In this document: positions 1-7,224 of the stretch, one piece after another
How positions within the stretch are numbered: the stretch's first letter is position 1
How the letters are laid out: each line of letters starts with the position of its first letter
From: Chloroflexota bacterium
GTDB taxonomy: Bacteria > Chloroflexota > Dehalococcoidia > Lucifugimonadales > JADFKI01
Direction of reading: 5' to 3'
Assembly (NCBI GenBank): GCA_024648655.1
Contig: JAGGDZ010000485.1
Location: 1-12,279 of the forward strand
Length of the DNA: 12,279 bases
Position numbers and translations under genes: made by a program
The notes under the pieces: model-generated
Database searches by the model: none
What the model saw: the letters and a program-made list of their open reading frames with translations, nothing else
What the model was told of the DNA's origin: nothing

Positions 1-40
1 TAGCCTGTTTGAAAGTCGAACCAACAATTGAGAGGAACCA

Positions 41-2638
41 ATGACCACATCAAACGCAGTCCTGCTTCCAACCAATGTCAAGCCGACAAGCTACGACATC
101 ACCCTGGAGCCGGACTTCAGCACATTCACATTCAAGGGCAGCGAAACGATAAAGATAGATGTGCTGTCCCCGACAGCCTCCATAACCTTGAACTCCGTCG
201 AGATTGCAATCCAGTCTTGCGCCGTTGCGCCTTCCGGCGGATCGGAGCTGGAAGCGCAGACCATATACTTTGACGAAGACGCAGAGAGTGCCACCTTCGA
301 GTTTAGCGCGGAATTGCCGGTCGGAGAAGCGACTCTCTCCATCGAATTCACCGGTGAGTTGAACGACAAGTTGCGGGGCTTCTACCGCAGCACATACACT
401 GACATAGACGGCAACGAACGCTACATGGCGACGACCCAGCTCGAAGCCACTGACGCGCGCCGAGCCTTCCCCTGCTGGGACGAACCCGCACTCAAGGCGA
501 CTTTCGCGCTTACGCTCGTAGTCCCCTCCGACATGACCGCGGTCTCCAACATGCCGGTCGTGAGCGAAGAGGAAGTCCGCCCCGGCGCCAAGTTGGTCAG
601 ATATAATGAAACGCCCATTATGTCCACCTACCTGCTTGCCTTCATTGTTGGCGACCTCTCGTACATCGAAGAGGTTGGAGACAACGGCACACTGATGCGG
701 GTCTTCACCACAAGAGGACGAGAAGAGCAGGGACGCTTCGCTCTTGAGACATCTCTTAGGCTGCTGAAGTATTTCAATGAATACTTCGGCATCCCCTACC
801 CTCTGCCCAAGCTCGACCACTTCGCCATACCGGACTTCGCCGCAGGCGCAATGGAGAATTGGGGCGCCATAACTTACCGTGAAACGGCGCTGCTCGTTGA
901 CCCTGAGAACACCTCGGTAGGCACTCGCCAGATTGTAGCTGCCATAATAGCCCACGAGATGGCGCATATGTGGTTCGGCGACCTCGTCACTATGGCGTGG
1001 TGGAACGACCTATGGCTTAACGAGAGCTTCGCATCCTGGATGGGAGACAAGGCAACCGATAACCTCTTCCCCGACTGGGAAGTATGGACACAGTTCGTTT
1101 CAAGCGACACCAACCGTGCCCTTAGCCTTGACGGCCTGCGTAATTCTCACCCCATCGAGCAGGAAGTCGGCAACCCCGCGCAGATTGGCGAGCTTTTCGA
1201 CGCCATCAGCTACAGCAAGGGCGGGTCTATCCTGCGCATGCTGGAAAGCTTCCTCGGCGAAGAGACTTTCAGGCAAGGATTGAACAAGTACCTGACCACA
1301 CACCAGTATGCCAATGCCGAACGTACCGACCTATGGAACGCACTCGCCGATGTGTCGGGACAACCTGTAGCGGAGATAATGGACAGCTGGGTATTGCAGA
1401 CCGGCTACCCAATGCTGGATGTAGGCATCGAGCGCACCGGTGGCAACATCAGCCTGCACATGATGCAGCGCCGCTTCGTGTATGACGCCATCCTCGACGA
1501 CAGCGCAGAGGATGCAACGCTTTGGAAAGTGCCTATAGGTGTTTACACCGCTGACGGCGACAATAGCGCATCGAGGCTTATGGACACGAAGCTGCTGGCT
1601 TGGGATGTCTCAGACGAGGGAGCGGATGACTCGAACTGGACGAAGCTCAACCCGGAGCAGACAGGATTCTACCGAGTAAGGTACTCAAGTGCAGACTTGC
1701 AGAAGCTTGTTGAGCCAATCGGGTCAAAGTCTCTGACTCCGATAGACAGGCTCGGCATTCAGAACGACCCATTCGCGCTTAGTCGCGCCGGCATAATCCC
1801 GGCAACAGATTTCCTGACCATCGCCGAGGCGTATCGGAACGAGGACAATGCCCCCGTCTGCGCCGACTTGTCTTCAAATCTCGGCGGACTGGACAACCTG
1901 CTTTCGGAAGAAGCTTTCTACGGCAACTTCCAGGCATTCTCCCGCGGCATCTTCCAGCAGGTGGCGGAGAAAGTCGGCTGGGACGCCAAGCCCGATGAAA
2001 CCAACATGGACGCCCTCCTCCGCAGCACAGTATTGAACCATGTGGGAGGTAACGACGACGAGAACACACTGCGTGAAGCCGCAGCGCGATTCGCCGCCTA
2101 CGCCGATGACCCATCCGCAGTCAGTCCGGACATTCGAGGCATCGTCTTCAGGCTTGCGGCAAAAAGAGGTGGTCGCCCAGAGTACGACGCTATGTGGCAA
2201 CTCCGCGCGGACACGCCGCTTCAGGAGGAAAAAGTCCGCTTCCTGTATGGGCTAACCTCATTCGAGGACAAGGCGCTGCTTGAAGAGACGCTCAACCGCT
2301 CCCTTGGCGACGAGGTGCGCGTCCACGATACTGTCAGCGCCATCACCCTTGTTGCGGGCAATACGCAAGGACGCGACCTGGCTTGGCAGTTCCTGAAGGA
2401 CAACTGGCAGGAACTCGACAGGCGCTACGGCGAAGGCGGGTTCGCTATCATGCGTCTTGTAGGCATAGCGTCCGCGTTCAACACGCTCGAAATGCATGAC
2501 GACGTTGAGCGCTTCTTCACCGACAATCCTGCGCCCGGCGCAGCACGCACCATAAGCCAGTCGCTAGAGCGGATTCGACTCAACGCCGCATGGCTCGGCC
2601 GAAACCGCGATGAGCTAGCAGATTGGTTCGTGGGCTAA
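41..2638 (+). CDS. M1 family zinc aminopeptidase (PSA/ERAP-like)
   Basis: This gene encodes an 865-residue gluzincin aminopeptidase that removes N-terminal residues from peptides, presumably in the cytoplasm because no signal peptide or membrane segment is visible. The N-terminal beta domain (about 1-200) leads to the exopeptidase motif GAMEN at 269-273. The zinc site is HEMAH at 305-309 with the third ligand Glu328, exactly 18 residues after the second His. Tyr391 in SYSKGG is the likely transition-state Tyr. The last 340 or so residues match the helical ERAP1_C-type domain, and total length is normal for the puromycin-sensitive/Aap1-like branch rather than E. coli PepN. The ATG is preceded by GAGAGGA at 30-36 with 4 nt spacing, so the start is well supported. 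It stands alone on this strand and ends 16 nt before a strong hairpin. Family assignment is firm; the physiological substrate is unknown. Confidence 0.96.
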   Translation: MTTSNAVLLPTNVKPTSYDITLEPDFSTFTFKGSETIKIDVLSPTASITLNSVEIAIQSCAVAPSGGSELEAQTIYFDEDAESATFEFSAELPVGEATLSIEFTGELNDKLRGFYRSTYTDIDGNERYMATTQLEATDARRAFPCWDEPALKATFALTLVVPSDMTAVSNMPVVSEEEVRPGAKLVRYNETPIMSTYLLAFIVGDLSYIEEVGDNGTLMRVFTTRGREEQGRFALETSLRLLKYFNEYFGIPYPLPKLDHFAIPDFAAGAMENWGAITYRETALLVDPENTSVGTRQIVAAIIAHEMAHMWFGDLVTMAWWNDLWLNESFASWMGDKATDNLFPDWEVWTQFVSSDTNRALSLDGLRNSHPIEQEVGNPAQIGELFDAISYSKGGSILRMLESFLGEETFRQGLNKYLTTHQYANAERTDLWNALADVSGQPVAEIMDSWVLQTGYPMLDVGIERTGGNISLHMMQRRFVYDAILDDSAEDATLWKVPIGVYTADGDNSASRLMDTKLLAWDVSDEGADDSNWTKLNPEQTGFYRVRYSSADLQKLVEPIGSKSLTPIDRLGIQNDPFALSRAGIIPATDFLTIAEAYRNEDNAPVCADLSSNLGGLDNLLSEEAFYGNFQAFSRGIFQQVAEKVGWDAKPDETNMDALLRSTVLNHVGGNDDENTLREAAARFAAYADDPSAVSPDIRGIVFRLAAKRGGRPEYDAMWQLRADTPLQEEKVRFLYGLTSFEDKALLEETLNRSLGDEVRVHDTVSAITLVAGNTQGRDLAWQFLKDNWQELDRRYGEGGFAIMRLVGIASAFNTLEMHDDVERFFTDNPAPGAARTISQSLERIRLNAAWLGRNRDELADWFVG

Positions 2639-2653
2639 GGCTCGGCAATTCGG

Positions 2654-2698
2654 ATAAACGGAACGCCGCTTCGGAAGATTGAGGCGGCGTTCGTTTAT
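2654..2698. terminator. Bidirectional hairpin terminator between convergent genes
   Basis: Arms 2661-2672 and 2681-2692 form a 12-bp stem (one G-U) around the 8-nt loop GGAAGATT. After a single bulged G at 2660 the stem continues with 2654-2659 pairing to 2693-2698. The right flank is T-rich (TTTATTC). It lies between the stop of the aminopeptidase and the stop of the convergent hydrolase, so it can serve both. Confidence 0.85.
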
Positions 2699-2718
2699 TC
2701 CGATTACAATCGCAGCCG

Positions 2719-3513
2719 TCAGGACTCCAAGAATTCTCGTATCAGCTGAGCAAACTCCGTTGGCTGCTCCAGCATCATCATGTGTCCTGCGCCTGACATC
2801 GTATGTGCGGATGCGCCCTCGATGCGGCTTGAGAACTCATAGCCATAAGACGCAGGCACAACTTTATCCTGCTCGCCAACGACGACCAGTGTCGGAGCCT
2901 TTATGCGTGCCATCCGCTTCTTCAATCCCTTGTCGGGTATGGGCCAGAGGAACTTGCCCACCGTGGCAAGCGAGCGTACGCGCTCAATAATCTGCGTGCC
3001 CCGTTCCAAATCATCCTGCGGTTCCGGCAAAATCGACATCGCCGCATCAGAGTTTGGATCGGAGAACAGAACGCTACGTAGTTCCTCTATGGGCGTGGCG
3101 AAGTAATCAACCCCAGGTTCATCATCCAGCCACATACCAGCCGGCGCCGCCAGTACCAATTTGCTGACGCTGTCCGGGCGAAGTGCCGCCATTTCCGCCG
3201 CTATCATCCCGCCGAGAAAGTGTCCCACTACATTCGGCACTTCAATTCCCAGCGCTTCCAGCAAGTCGAAATGGTACAGAACCAAGTCAAGCAACTCATC
3301 CAGATCGTCAGGCCCCGGCGCGCTGTCCACAAAACCTGGCTGTATCGGTGCATACACGGTGTAGCGCTCGGCTAACGCGTCCATAAACGGATGCCAGCCA
3401 TGATACCCAAACGCGCCATGTAGATAGACCAGCGGCTCGCCGCTGCCCTTGCTGGCAACTTCAATCTCCGCACCGCATACCGTTATCACTTGACCGTTCT
3501 GTTGCGTGACCAT
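2719..3513 (-). CDS. Alpha/beta hydrolase fold protein lacking the nucleophilic serine
   Basis: This is a 264-residue soluble alpha/beta hydrolase of normal single-domain length, similar in layout to haloperoxidase/meta-cleavage-product hydrolases. The oxyanion-hole motif LHG is at 31-33, the acid Asp216 sits in GEQDKVVP, and the catalytic His244 in GAGHMM. The nucleophile elbow should read G-H-S-x-G-G but reads GHFLGG, with Phe99 (codon TTT, + strand AAA at 3217-3219) in place of Ser. The rest of the elbow, helix and core are intact, so this is not gross decay. Possible readings are a non-catalytic pseudoenzyme, a different chemistry such as a cofactor-free oxygenase or lyase fold relative, a point mutation, or a base-call error. 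AAAGG lies 9 nt before the ATG. It is downstream of the flavin oxidoreductase but separated by a hairpin, so transcription may be partly independent. The substrate is unknown. Confidence 0.9.
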   Translation of the reverse strand: MVTQQNGQVITVCGAEIEVASKGSGEPLVYLHGAFGYHGWHPFMDALAERYTVYAPIQPGFVDSAPGPDDLDELLDLVLYHFDLLEALGIEVPNVVGHFLGGMIAAEMAALRPDSVSKLVLAAPAGMWLDDEPGVDYFATPIEELRSVLFSDPNSDAAMSILPEPQDDLERGTQIIERVRSLATVGKFLWPIPDKGLKKRMARIKAPTLVVVGEQDKVVPASYGYEFSSRIEGASAHTMSGAGHMMMLEQPTEFAQLIREFLES

Positions 3514-3546
3514 CTAACTGAACCTTTCAAATCATTACTCGTAACA

Positions 3547-3577
3547 AGGCGGCGTCAGCACCAGTCTAACGCCGCCT
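3547..3577 (-). terminator. Hairpin terminator after the flavin oxidoreductase gene
   Basis: AGGCGGCGT at 3547-3555 pairs perfectly with ACGCCGCCT at 3569-3577 around a 13-nt loop. It lies 31 nt beyond the stop of the leftward oxidoreductase and 34 nt before the start of the hydrolase. The following T tract on the minus strand is weak (TTGTTAC), so read-through into the hydrolase is possible. The sequence AACGCCGCCTC is repeated in reverse orientation in the 2654-2698 hairpin. Confidence 0.6.
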
Positions 3578-3607
3578 CTTGCCGGCTGACCGCATCGCCG
3601 TGGATGG

Positions 3608-4840
3608 CTAGTCGCCTGCTGATGCCATCCCTGCGACCTCGCGTTCTTCGATAGGCTGCGGCCACCAGTGGTCTTCGTACTCGTCCCACATGCCTTGCAA
3701 TTCAGGGAACACCTCTGTTGCGAACATCTCAGTGTTCTTCATAGTCAGGTCTTTGGGCATGCTTCCAATCTGAAGCAGGACCATCAGGTGTCCTACTCGC
3801 AAGCCCTCAACTGCGCCTCGCAGGTTCTCGATGACCGTCTTCGGGCTGCCCGCGATCACATAGCCTTGCTCGACGAAGTCGTCCCATGTCATCGCCTGCC
3901 GCGTCTGGTTCGCCGCCGCACCCAACTGTGCGACCGCTCCCGCCTTGAGCGTGCGGATGGTGCGATAGCCCGGCGCGTCCGCGAAGCCCTCGTACACGTG
4001 CAGGCACTTCTTATAGAAATACTCCACATGCTCAGCGTAAAGCTCCTTCGCCTTCTCATCGGTCTCAGCGACACAGACTAGCTGGAGGAAGCCGGCACGA
4101 TATGGGTTGTCGTCCGTGCCCAGCCGCTCCATCTCCTTCCAGTAGCCGTTCATCACCTGAATGCCCCGCTTGTAACCGGAGTAGCTCAGGTAGCAGTAAA
4201 CATAGTTCATGCGGCTGGTCCACTCCCAAGTCTCTACACTGCCGCCACCCGGTATCCACACCGGCGGATGCGGCTTCTGCAGCGGGCGTGGCCAGATGTT
4301 GGCGTAGCGCACTTGGTTGTACTTGCCGTTGAAGGCGAACATGTCCGGCTCGGTCCATGCCTTCATCACGAGGTCGTGCGCCTCGTAGTATTTCTCGCGT
4401 AGAATCGCCGGGTTGACGCCGTAGGCGAAGTTCGTGTCCATCGAGGTGCCGACCGGAAAGCCCGCGACGAGCCGACCACCGCTTATGCAGTCTAGCATCG
4501 CAAACTCTTCTGCGACTCGCAGTGGTGGATTGTACAGAGCTAGGCTGTTGCCCAGTACGATGATTGCTGCGTTCTTGGTCCGCCGCGTAAGCGTCGCCGC
4601 AGTGATATTCGGGCTGGGCATGATGCCGTAGGCGTTATTGTGGTGCTCATTAACGCAGATTCCGTCGAAGCCCACTTCGTCCGCGAATTCAAGCTCGTCA
4701 AGATACTCGTTGTACAGCCGGTGCGCTTTGTCCGCTTCAAACAGATGGCTGGGCACATCCACCCAGACGCTCCGGTACTTGTCCTCGAAGTCCTTAGGCA
4801 GGAATCGATACGGCATCAGGTGGAACCAGCTAATTTTCAT
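3608..4840 (-). CDS. LLM class flavin-dependent oxidoreductase (luciferase-like monooxygenase)
   Basis: This is a 410-residue member of the bacterial luciferase superfamily, (beta/alpha)8-barrel enzymes that use reduced FMN or F420 and often O2. The recognisable order is the N-terminal barrel strand KISWFHLMPYR, then FDGICVNEHHNNAYG near 60-72 with the typical EHH, then SGGRLVAGFPVGT near 120-132. RPLQKPHPPVWIPGGG near 185-200 and the late VIAGSPKTVIENL motif follow. It is somewhat longer than most family members because of a Trp- and Glu-rich C-terminal tail. No signal peptide is seen, so it should be cytoplasmic. GGAGGA lies 5 nt before the ATG. The gene starts 48 nt after the acetyl-CoA synthetase stop with no hairpin between them, which suggests an operon. 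The family includes alkanesulfonate monooxygenases, type II Baeyer-Villiger enzymes and F420 reductases; sequence alone does not show which reaction applies. Confidence 0.92.
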   Translation of the reverse strand: MKISWFHLMPYRFLPKDFEDKYRSVWVDVPSHLFEADKAHRLYNEYLDELEFADEVGFDGICVNEHHNNAYGIMPSPNITAATLTRRTKNAAIIVLGNSLALYNPPLRVAEEFAMLDCISGGRLVAGFPVGTSMDTNFAYGVNPAILREKYYEAHDLVMKAWTEPDMFAFNGKYNQVRYANIWPRPLQKPHPPVWIPGGGSVETWEWTSRMNYVYCYLSYSGYKRGIQVMNGYWKEMERLGTDDNPYRAGFLQLVCVAETDEKAKELYAEHVEYFYKKCLHVYEGFADAPGYRTIRTLKAGAVAQLGAAANQTRQAMTWDDFVEQGYVIAGSPKTVIENLRGAVEGLRVGHLMVLLQIGSMPKDLTMKNTEMFATEVFPELQGMWDEYEDHWWPQPIEEREVAGMASAGD

Positions 4841-4888
4841 CTCAGTCCTCCAAAGCGCTCAATCTGCGTGGATTATAGCATTACAATT

Positions 4889-6649
4889 CTAGTCGTCTTC
4901 AAGCGTACTCGTGTCACCCTCAGGCAGCCCGAGTTCCCGCGCTTTCAACAAGCGCCGCATAATCTTACCGCTACGCGTCTTCGGGAGCGTGGGCACGAAG
5001 TCTAGCTCGCGCGGCGCTACCGCAGCCGCAAGCTTCTGTCTGCTGAAGCGCATTATGTCGCGGCGCAACTCGGTAGATTCCTCGAAGCCGTCCTTCAGCG
5101 AGACGAATGCCTTCACAACCTCCATCGCTATTGGATCAGGCTTGCCAATGACACCCGCCTCAGCGACCGCGGGATGCTCGATAAGTGCACTCTCCACCTC
5201 GAACGGTCCGACGAGATGTCCAGCCGTGTTAATAACGTCGTCCGCGCGTCCGACGAACCAGAAGTAGCCGTCCTCATCGACTCGCGCCGTGTCGCCCGTG
5301 ATGTACCAGCCCTTTCGGAAGCGCGAGTTGTACATCTCGGTATTGTTCCAGTATGCGTGGAACATCGAGGGCCAGTTCGGACGCACGACCAAATTGCCGT
5401 CCTGGCCGACAGGTACCGGCTCAAACTCGTCATCCACGATTCCTAGTTCAACACCCGGAATCGGCCTGCCCATGGAACCGGGGTTGATGTCCTGGCAGGC
5501 GTAGTTCGCGCACATTATCGCGCCTGTCTCTGTCTGCCACCAGTTGTCGTGGAACGGCATGCCGAACACATCGTTGCCCCAGACGACCGCTTCCGGATTC
5601 AGCGGCTCACCCACGCTCGCCATGAAACGCAAAGAGGACATGTCGTAGCGCTTGGGGACATCATCGCCCGCCTTCATCAACATCCGTATCGCAGTCGGCG
5701 CAGTATAGAAGACGGTTACGTTATAGTCCTGAATGAGCTGATACCATTTGCTGGCACGGAAACCGCCTTCGTATATGAGCTGCGTAACTCCGTTCGTCCA
5801 CGGGGCGAGCATGCCGTAGGATGTCCCCGTAACCCAACCAGGGTCTGCCGTGCAGAAGTAGATGTCGTCCTCTTGGAGGTCGAGCGCCCACTTGCCTGTC
5901 GCGTACTGCTGCACCACTGCCTGATGCCTATGCACCGCACCTTTCGGCTTTCCGGTCGTGCCGGAAGTATAGTGCATGATGGAGTAGTCGTATTGGCTAG
6001 TGATGACGGTGTCAAAGTTTGCCGTAGCCTTAGCCATCTCCTCTTCGTAGCTGAGGTCGCCCGACATAAGCGGTTGAGGGTCACGATTGTTCTTGTTCAC
6101 GATTACCATGTGCTGGAGCTCGAACAGCTCCGGGATGATGGGTGTAATCTTGCGCCGCAGGTCCGGCTGCGTGACCAGCACCTTTGCTTCGCTGTCCTGC
6201 ATCCTGTCTTTCACTGGGTCAGGCCCGAACGCCGAGAACAATGGCCCCGCTATCGCGCCCACTTTCAATATACCGAAGAACGCGAAGTACAGTTCAGGAA
6301 GGCGCTCCATGTAGATGAAAACGCGGTCACCTTTCTCGATGCCGAGGCTCTTGAGCACATTGGCGAACTTATTGGACTGCTCCTTCATCTGCCCGAAGGT
6401 ATAGGTCTCCTTCTCACCGTTCTTACCCTCCCAGATCATCGCAATCTTGTCGCGGTTGCGCCCGTTCGCGTGGCGGTCGATAGCCTCGTGCGCCTTGTTC
6501 AGGCCACCGCCCGGCTGCCAGTCCAATTCGTCATACATCTGCTGCCAGTCGAAGTTGCCGCGCACCTTGCCGTAATCAAGGTTCGGCTTCGTCTCCATGT
6601 CCTCAATGGCAGGCTTGCTTATGATCGGAAATGAAGAAGAGGTAGTCAT
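4889..6649 (-). CDS. acsA: AMP-forming acetyl-CoA synthetase
   Basis: This 586-residue ANL-superfamily enzyme converts acetate, ATP and CoA to acetyl-CoA, AMP and PPi in the cytoplasm. The motifs appear in order. The P-loop YTSGTTGKPKG is at 227-237. DNWWQTETG is at 368-376, whose Trp residues shape a small acyl pocket. TGD is at 451-453, the hinge GRADD at 467-471, and TRSGK at 558-562 has catalytic Lys562, the residue commonly controlled by acetylation in this family. Length and the GPFEVE stretch after the hinge resemble the shorter Bacillus AcsA type rather than the ~650-residue E. coli Acs. The start is supported by GGAGG 7 nt upstream. Propionate or another short acid is an alternative substrate. 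It heads a leftward block with the flavin oxidoreductase. No convincing promoter was found between it and the hairpin at 6754-6793. Confidence 0.93.
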   Translation of the reverse strand: MTTSSSFPIISKPAIEDMETKPNLDYGKVRGNFDWQQMYDELDWQPGGGLNKAHEAIDRHANGRNRDKIAMIWEGKNGEKETYTFGQMKEQSNKFANVLKSLGIEKGDRVFIYMERLPELYFAFFGILKVGAIAGPLFSAFGPDPVKDRMQDSEAKVLVTQPDLRRKITPIIPELFELQHMVIVNKNNRDPQPLMSGDLSYEEEMAKATANFDTVITSQYDYSIMHYTSGTTGKPKGAVHRHQAVVQQYATGKWALDLQEDDIYFCTADPGWVTGTSYGMLAPWTNGVTQLIYEGGFRASKWYQLIQDYNVTVFYTAPTAIRMLMKAGDDVPKRYDMSSLRFMASVGEPLNPEAVVWGNDVFGMPFHDNWWQTETGAIMCANYACQDINPGSMGRPIPGVELGIVDDEFEPVPVGQDGNLVVRPNWPSMFHAYWNNTEMYNSRFRKGWYITGDTARVDEDGYFWFVGRADDVINTAGHLVGPFEVESALIEHPAVAEAGVIGKPDPIAMEVVKAFVSLKDGFEESTELRRDIMRFSRQKLAAAVAPRELDFVPTLPKTRSGKIMRRLLKARELGLPEGDTSTLEDD

Positions 6650-6753
6650 CGTGGTGCCTCCGTGGGGTTTTTGAGTAGTTAGTTTTTAAGTTCACGGTTA
6701 TCATTGTGCGGCATTCAGTTTAGTGTAGGAGTAATGCTGGCTAAATGTACACA

Positions 6754-6793
6754 AATACGCCGCAACGACAATCGGTATTCGTTGCGGCGTATT
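6754..6793 (-). terminator. Perfect 15-bp hairpin upstream of acsA
   Basis: Positions 6754-6768 are an exact reverse complement of 6779-6793 (core ACGCCGC/GCGGCGT), with a 10-nt loop and AT-rich flanks on both sides. Read leftward it would end transcripts from the lipoprotein/small-ORF side before acsA. It lacks a long T tract, so an mRNA-stability or attenuation role is also possible. Confidence 0.6.
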
Positions 6794-6883
6794 ATACACG
6801 ATAGATATTGGATTTGAAGCGCGCTAGACAGTGGGCGGCTCCATTCGGTAGAAACCCTGTCTCAGAAATTACAGCTGCTAATC

Positions 6884-6931
6884 GCACAAGCGGCGCAATT
6901 CTGCATCTAATGAGCCGGCGCGTGCTTGTGC
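6884..6931 (-). terminator. Stem-loop just downstream of the small leftward open frame
   Basis: GCACAAGC (6884-6891) pairs with GCTTGTGC (6924-6931). With G6922 bulged out, 6892-6896 also pairs with 6923 and 6918-6921, giving about 13 pairs and a 21-nt loop. It begins 7 nt past the TGA at 6938-6940 in the leftward direction. No T tract follows, so a terminator role is only suggested. Confidence 0.4.
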
Positions 6932-6937
6932 AAATAA

Positions 6938-7129
6938 TCAATTCTTCTTGAAATCAGGAGCCTTTCGGAAGAGGCTGCCGAGCTGAGAACGGTTGCGCCC
7001 GATAAATCTCGCCGATTTATACGTCCAGCTGCGTATCCCATCCTGCATGCCGCCAACCTTGCGCTTTACATCCTTCTTGCTCTCCAGCCTTCCAATCTCA
7101 TCGAAAGTCAACGAAAACGAGCCACCCAG
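6938..7129 (-). CDS. Possible small basic protein or 3' gene remnant, no ATG start
   Basis: An open frame runs leftward from an in-frame TAA at 7169-7171 to TGA at 6938-6940. It reads like protein, with a basic, Gly/Ser/Phe-containing C-terminal half that includes GGMQDGIRSWTYKSARFIGR and ends KAPDFKKN. There is no ATG near its beginning. A CTG at 7127-7129 follows GGAAGG by 6 nt and is the start used for these coordinates (63 residues). A TTG at 7109-7111 would give 57 residues. No family is recognised, no membrane segment is seen, and the net charge is strongly positive. A hairpin follows at 6884-6931. It may be a real small gene with a rare start, the end of a decayed gene, or chance. Confidence 0.3.
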   Translation of the reverse strand: MGGSFSLTFDEIGRLESKKDVKRKVGGMQDGIRSWTYKSARFIGRNRSQLGSLFRKAPDFKKN

Positions 7130-7224
7130 CTTTATCCTTCCTTGCCAAAGGTTATGCTCTCGCCGCGCTTAAATCATACAGTCATCTGTTCATTCCTATT
7201 TTGTTACCGGTTGCGACGTGTTTA

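Larger units (their letters stand above)
6650..6937. other. Intergenic region without a recognisable gene, containing two hairpins
   Basis: No frame here has coding character. The part next to acsA has T-rich runs on the + strand and the acsA ribosome-binding site. The rest is taken up by the hairpins at 6754-6793 and 6884-6931. A weaker pair of 6-nt arms (AGACAG 6826-6831 and CTGTCT 6857-6862) lies between them. No tRNA-like T-arm or anticodon structure was seen. Confidence 0.6.

Noticed and set aside
50..967. 305-codon open frame antisense to the aminopeptidase gene
   Set aside because: The + strand protein has intact zinc and GAMEN motifs. The antisense translation is Cys/Val/Arg-rich with no recognisable domain or ribosome-binding site, and is a codon-bias shadow.
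5549..6634. 361-codon open frame antisense to acsA
   Set aside because: It lies entirely inside a gene with complete ANL motifs. Its His/Arg/Val-rich translation matches no family and it has no ribosome-binding site.
6800..6935. Possible tRNA or similar structured RNA gene
   Set aside because: No T-loop GGTTCRA sequence, acceptor stem or cloverleaf could be drawn; only simple inverted repeats are present.
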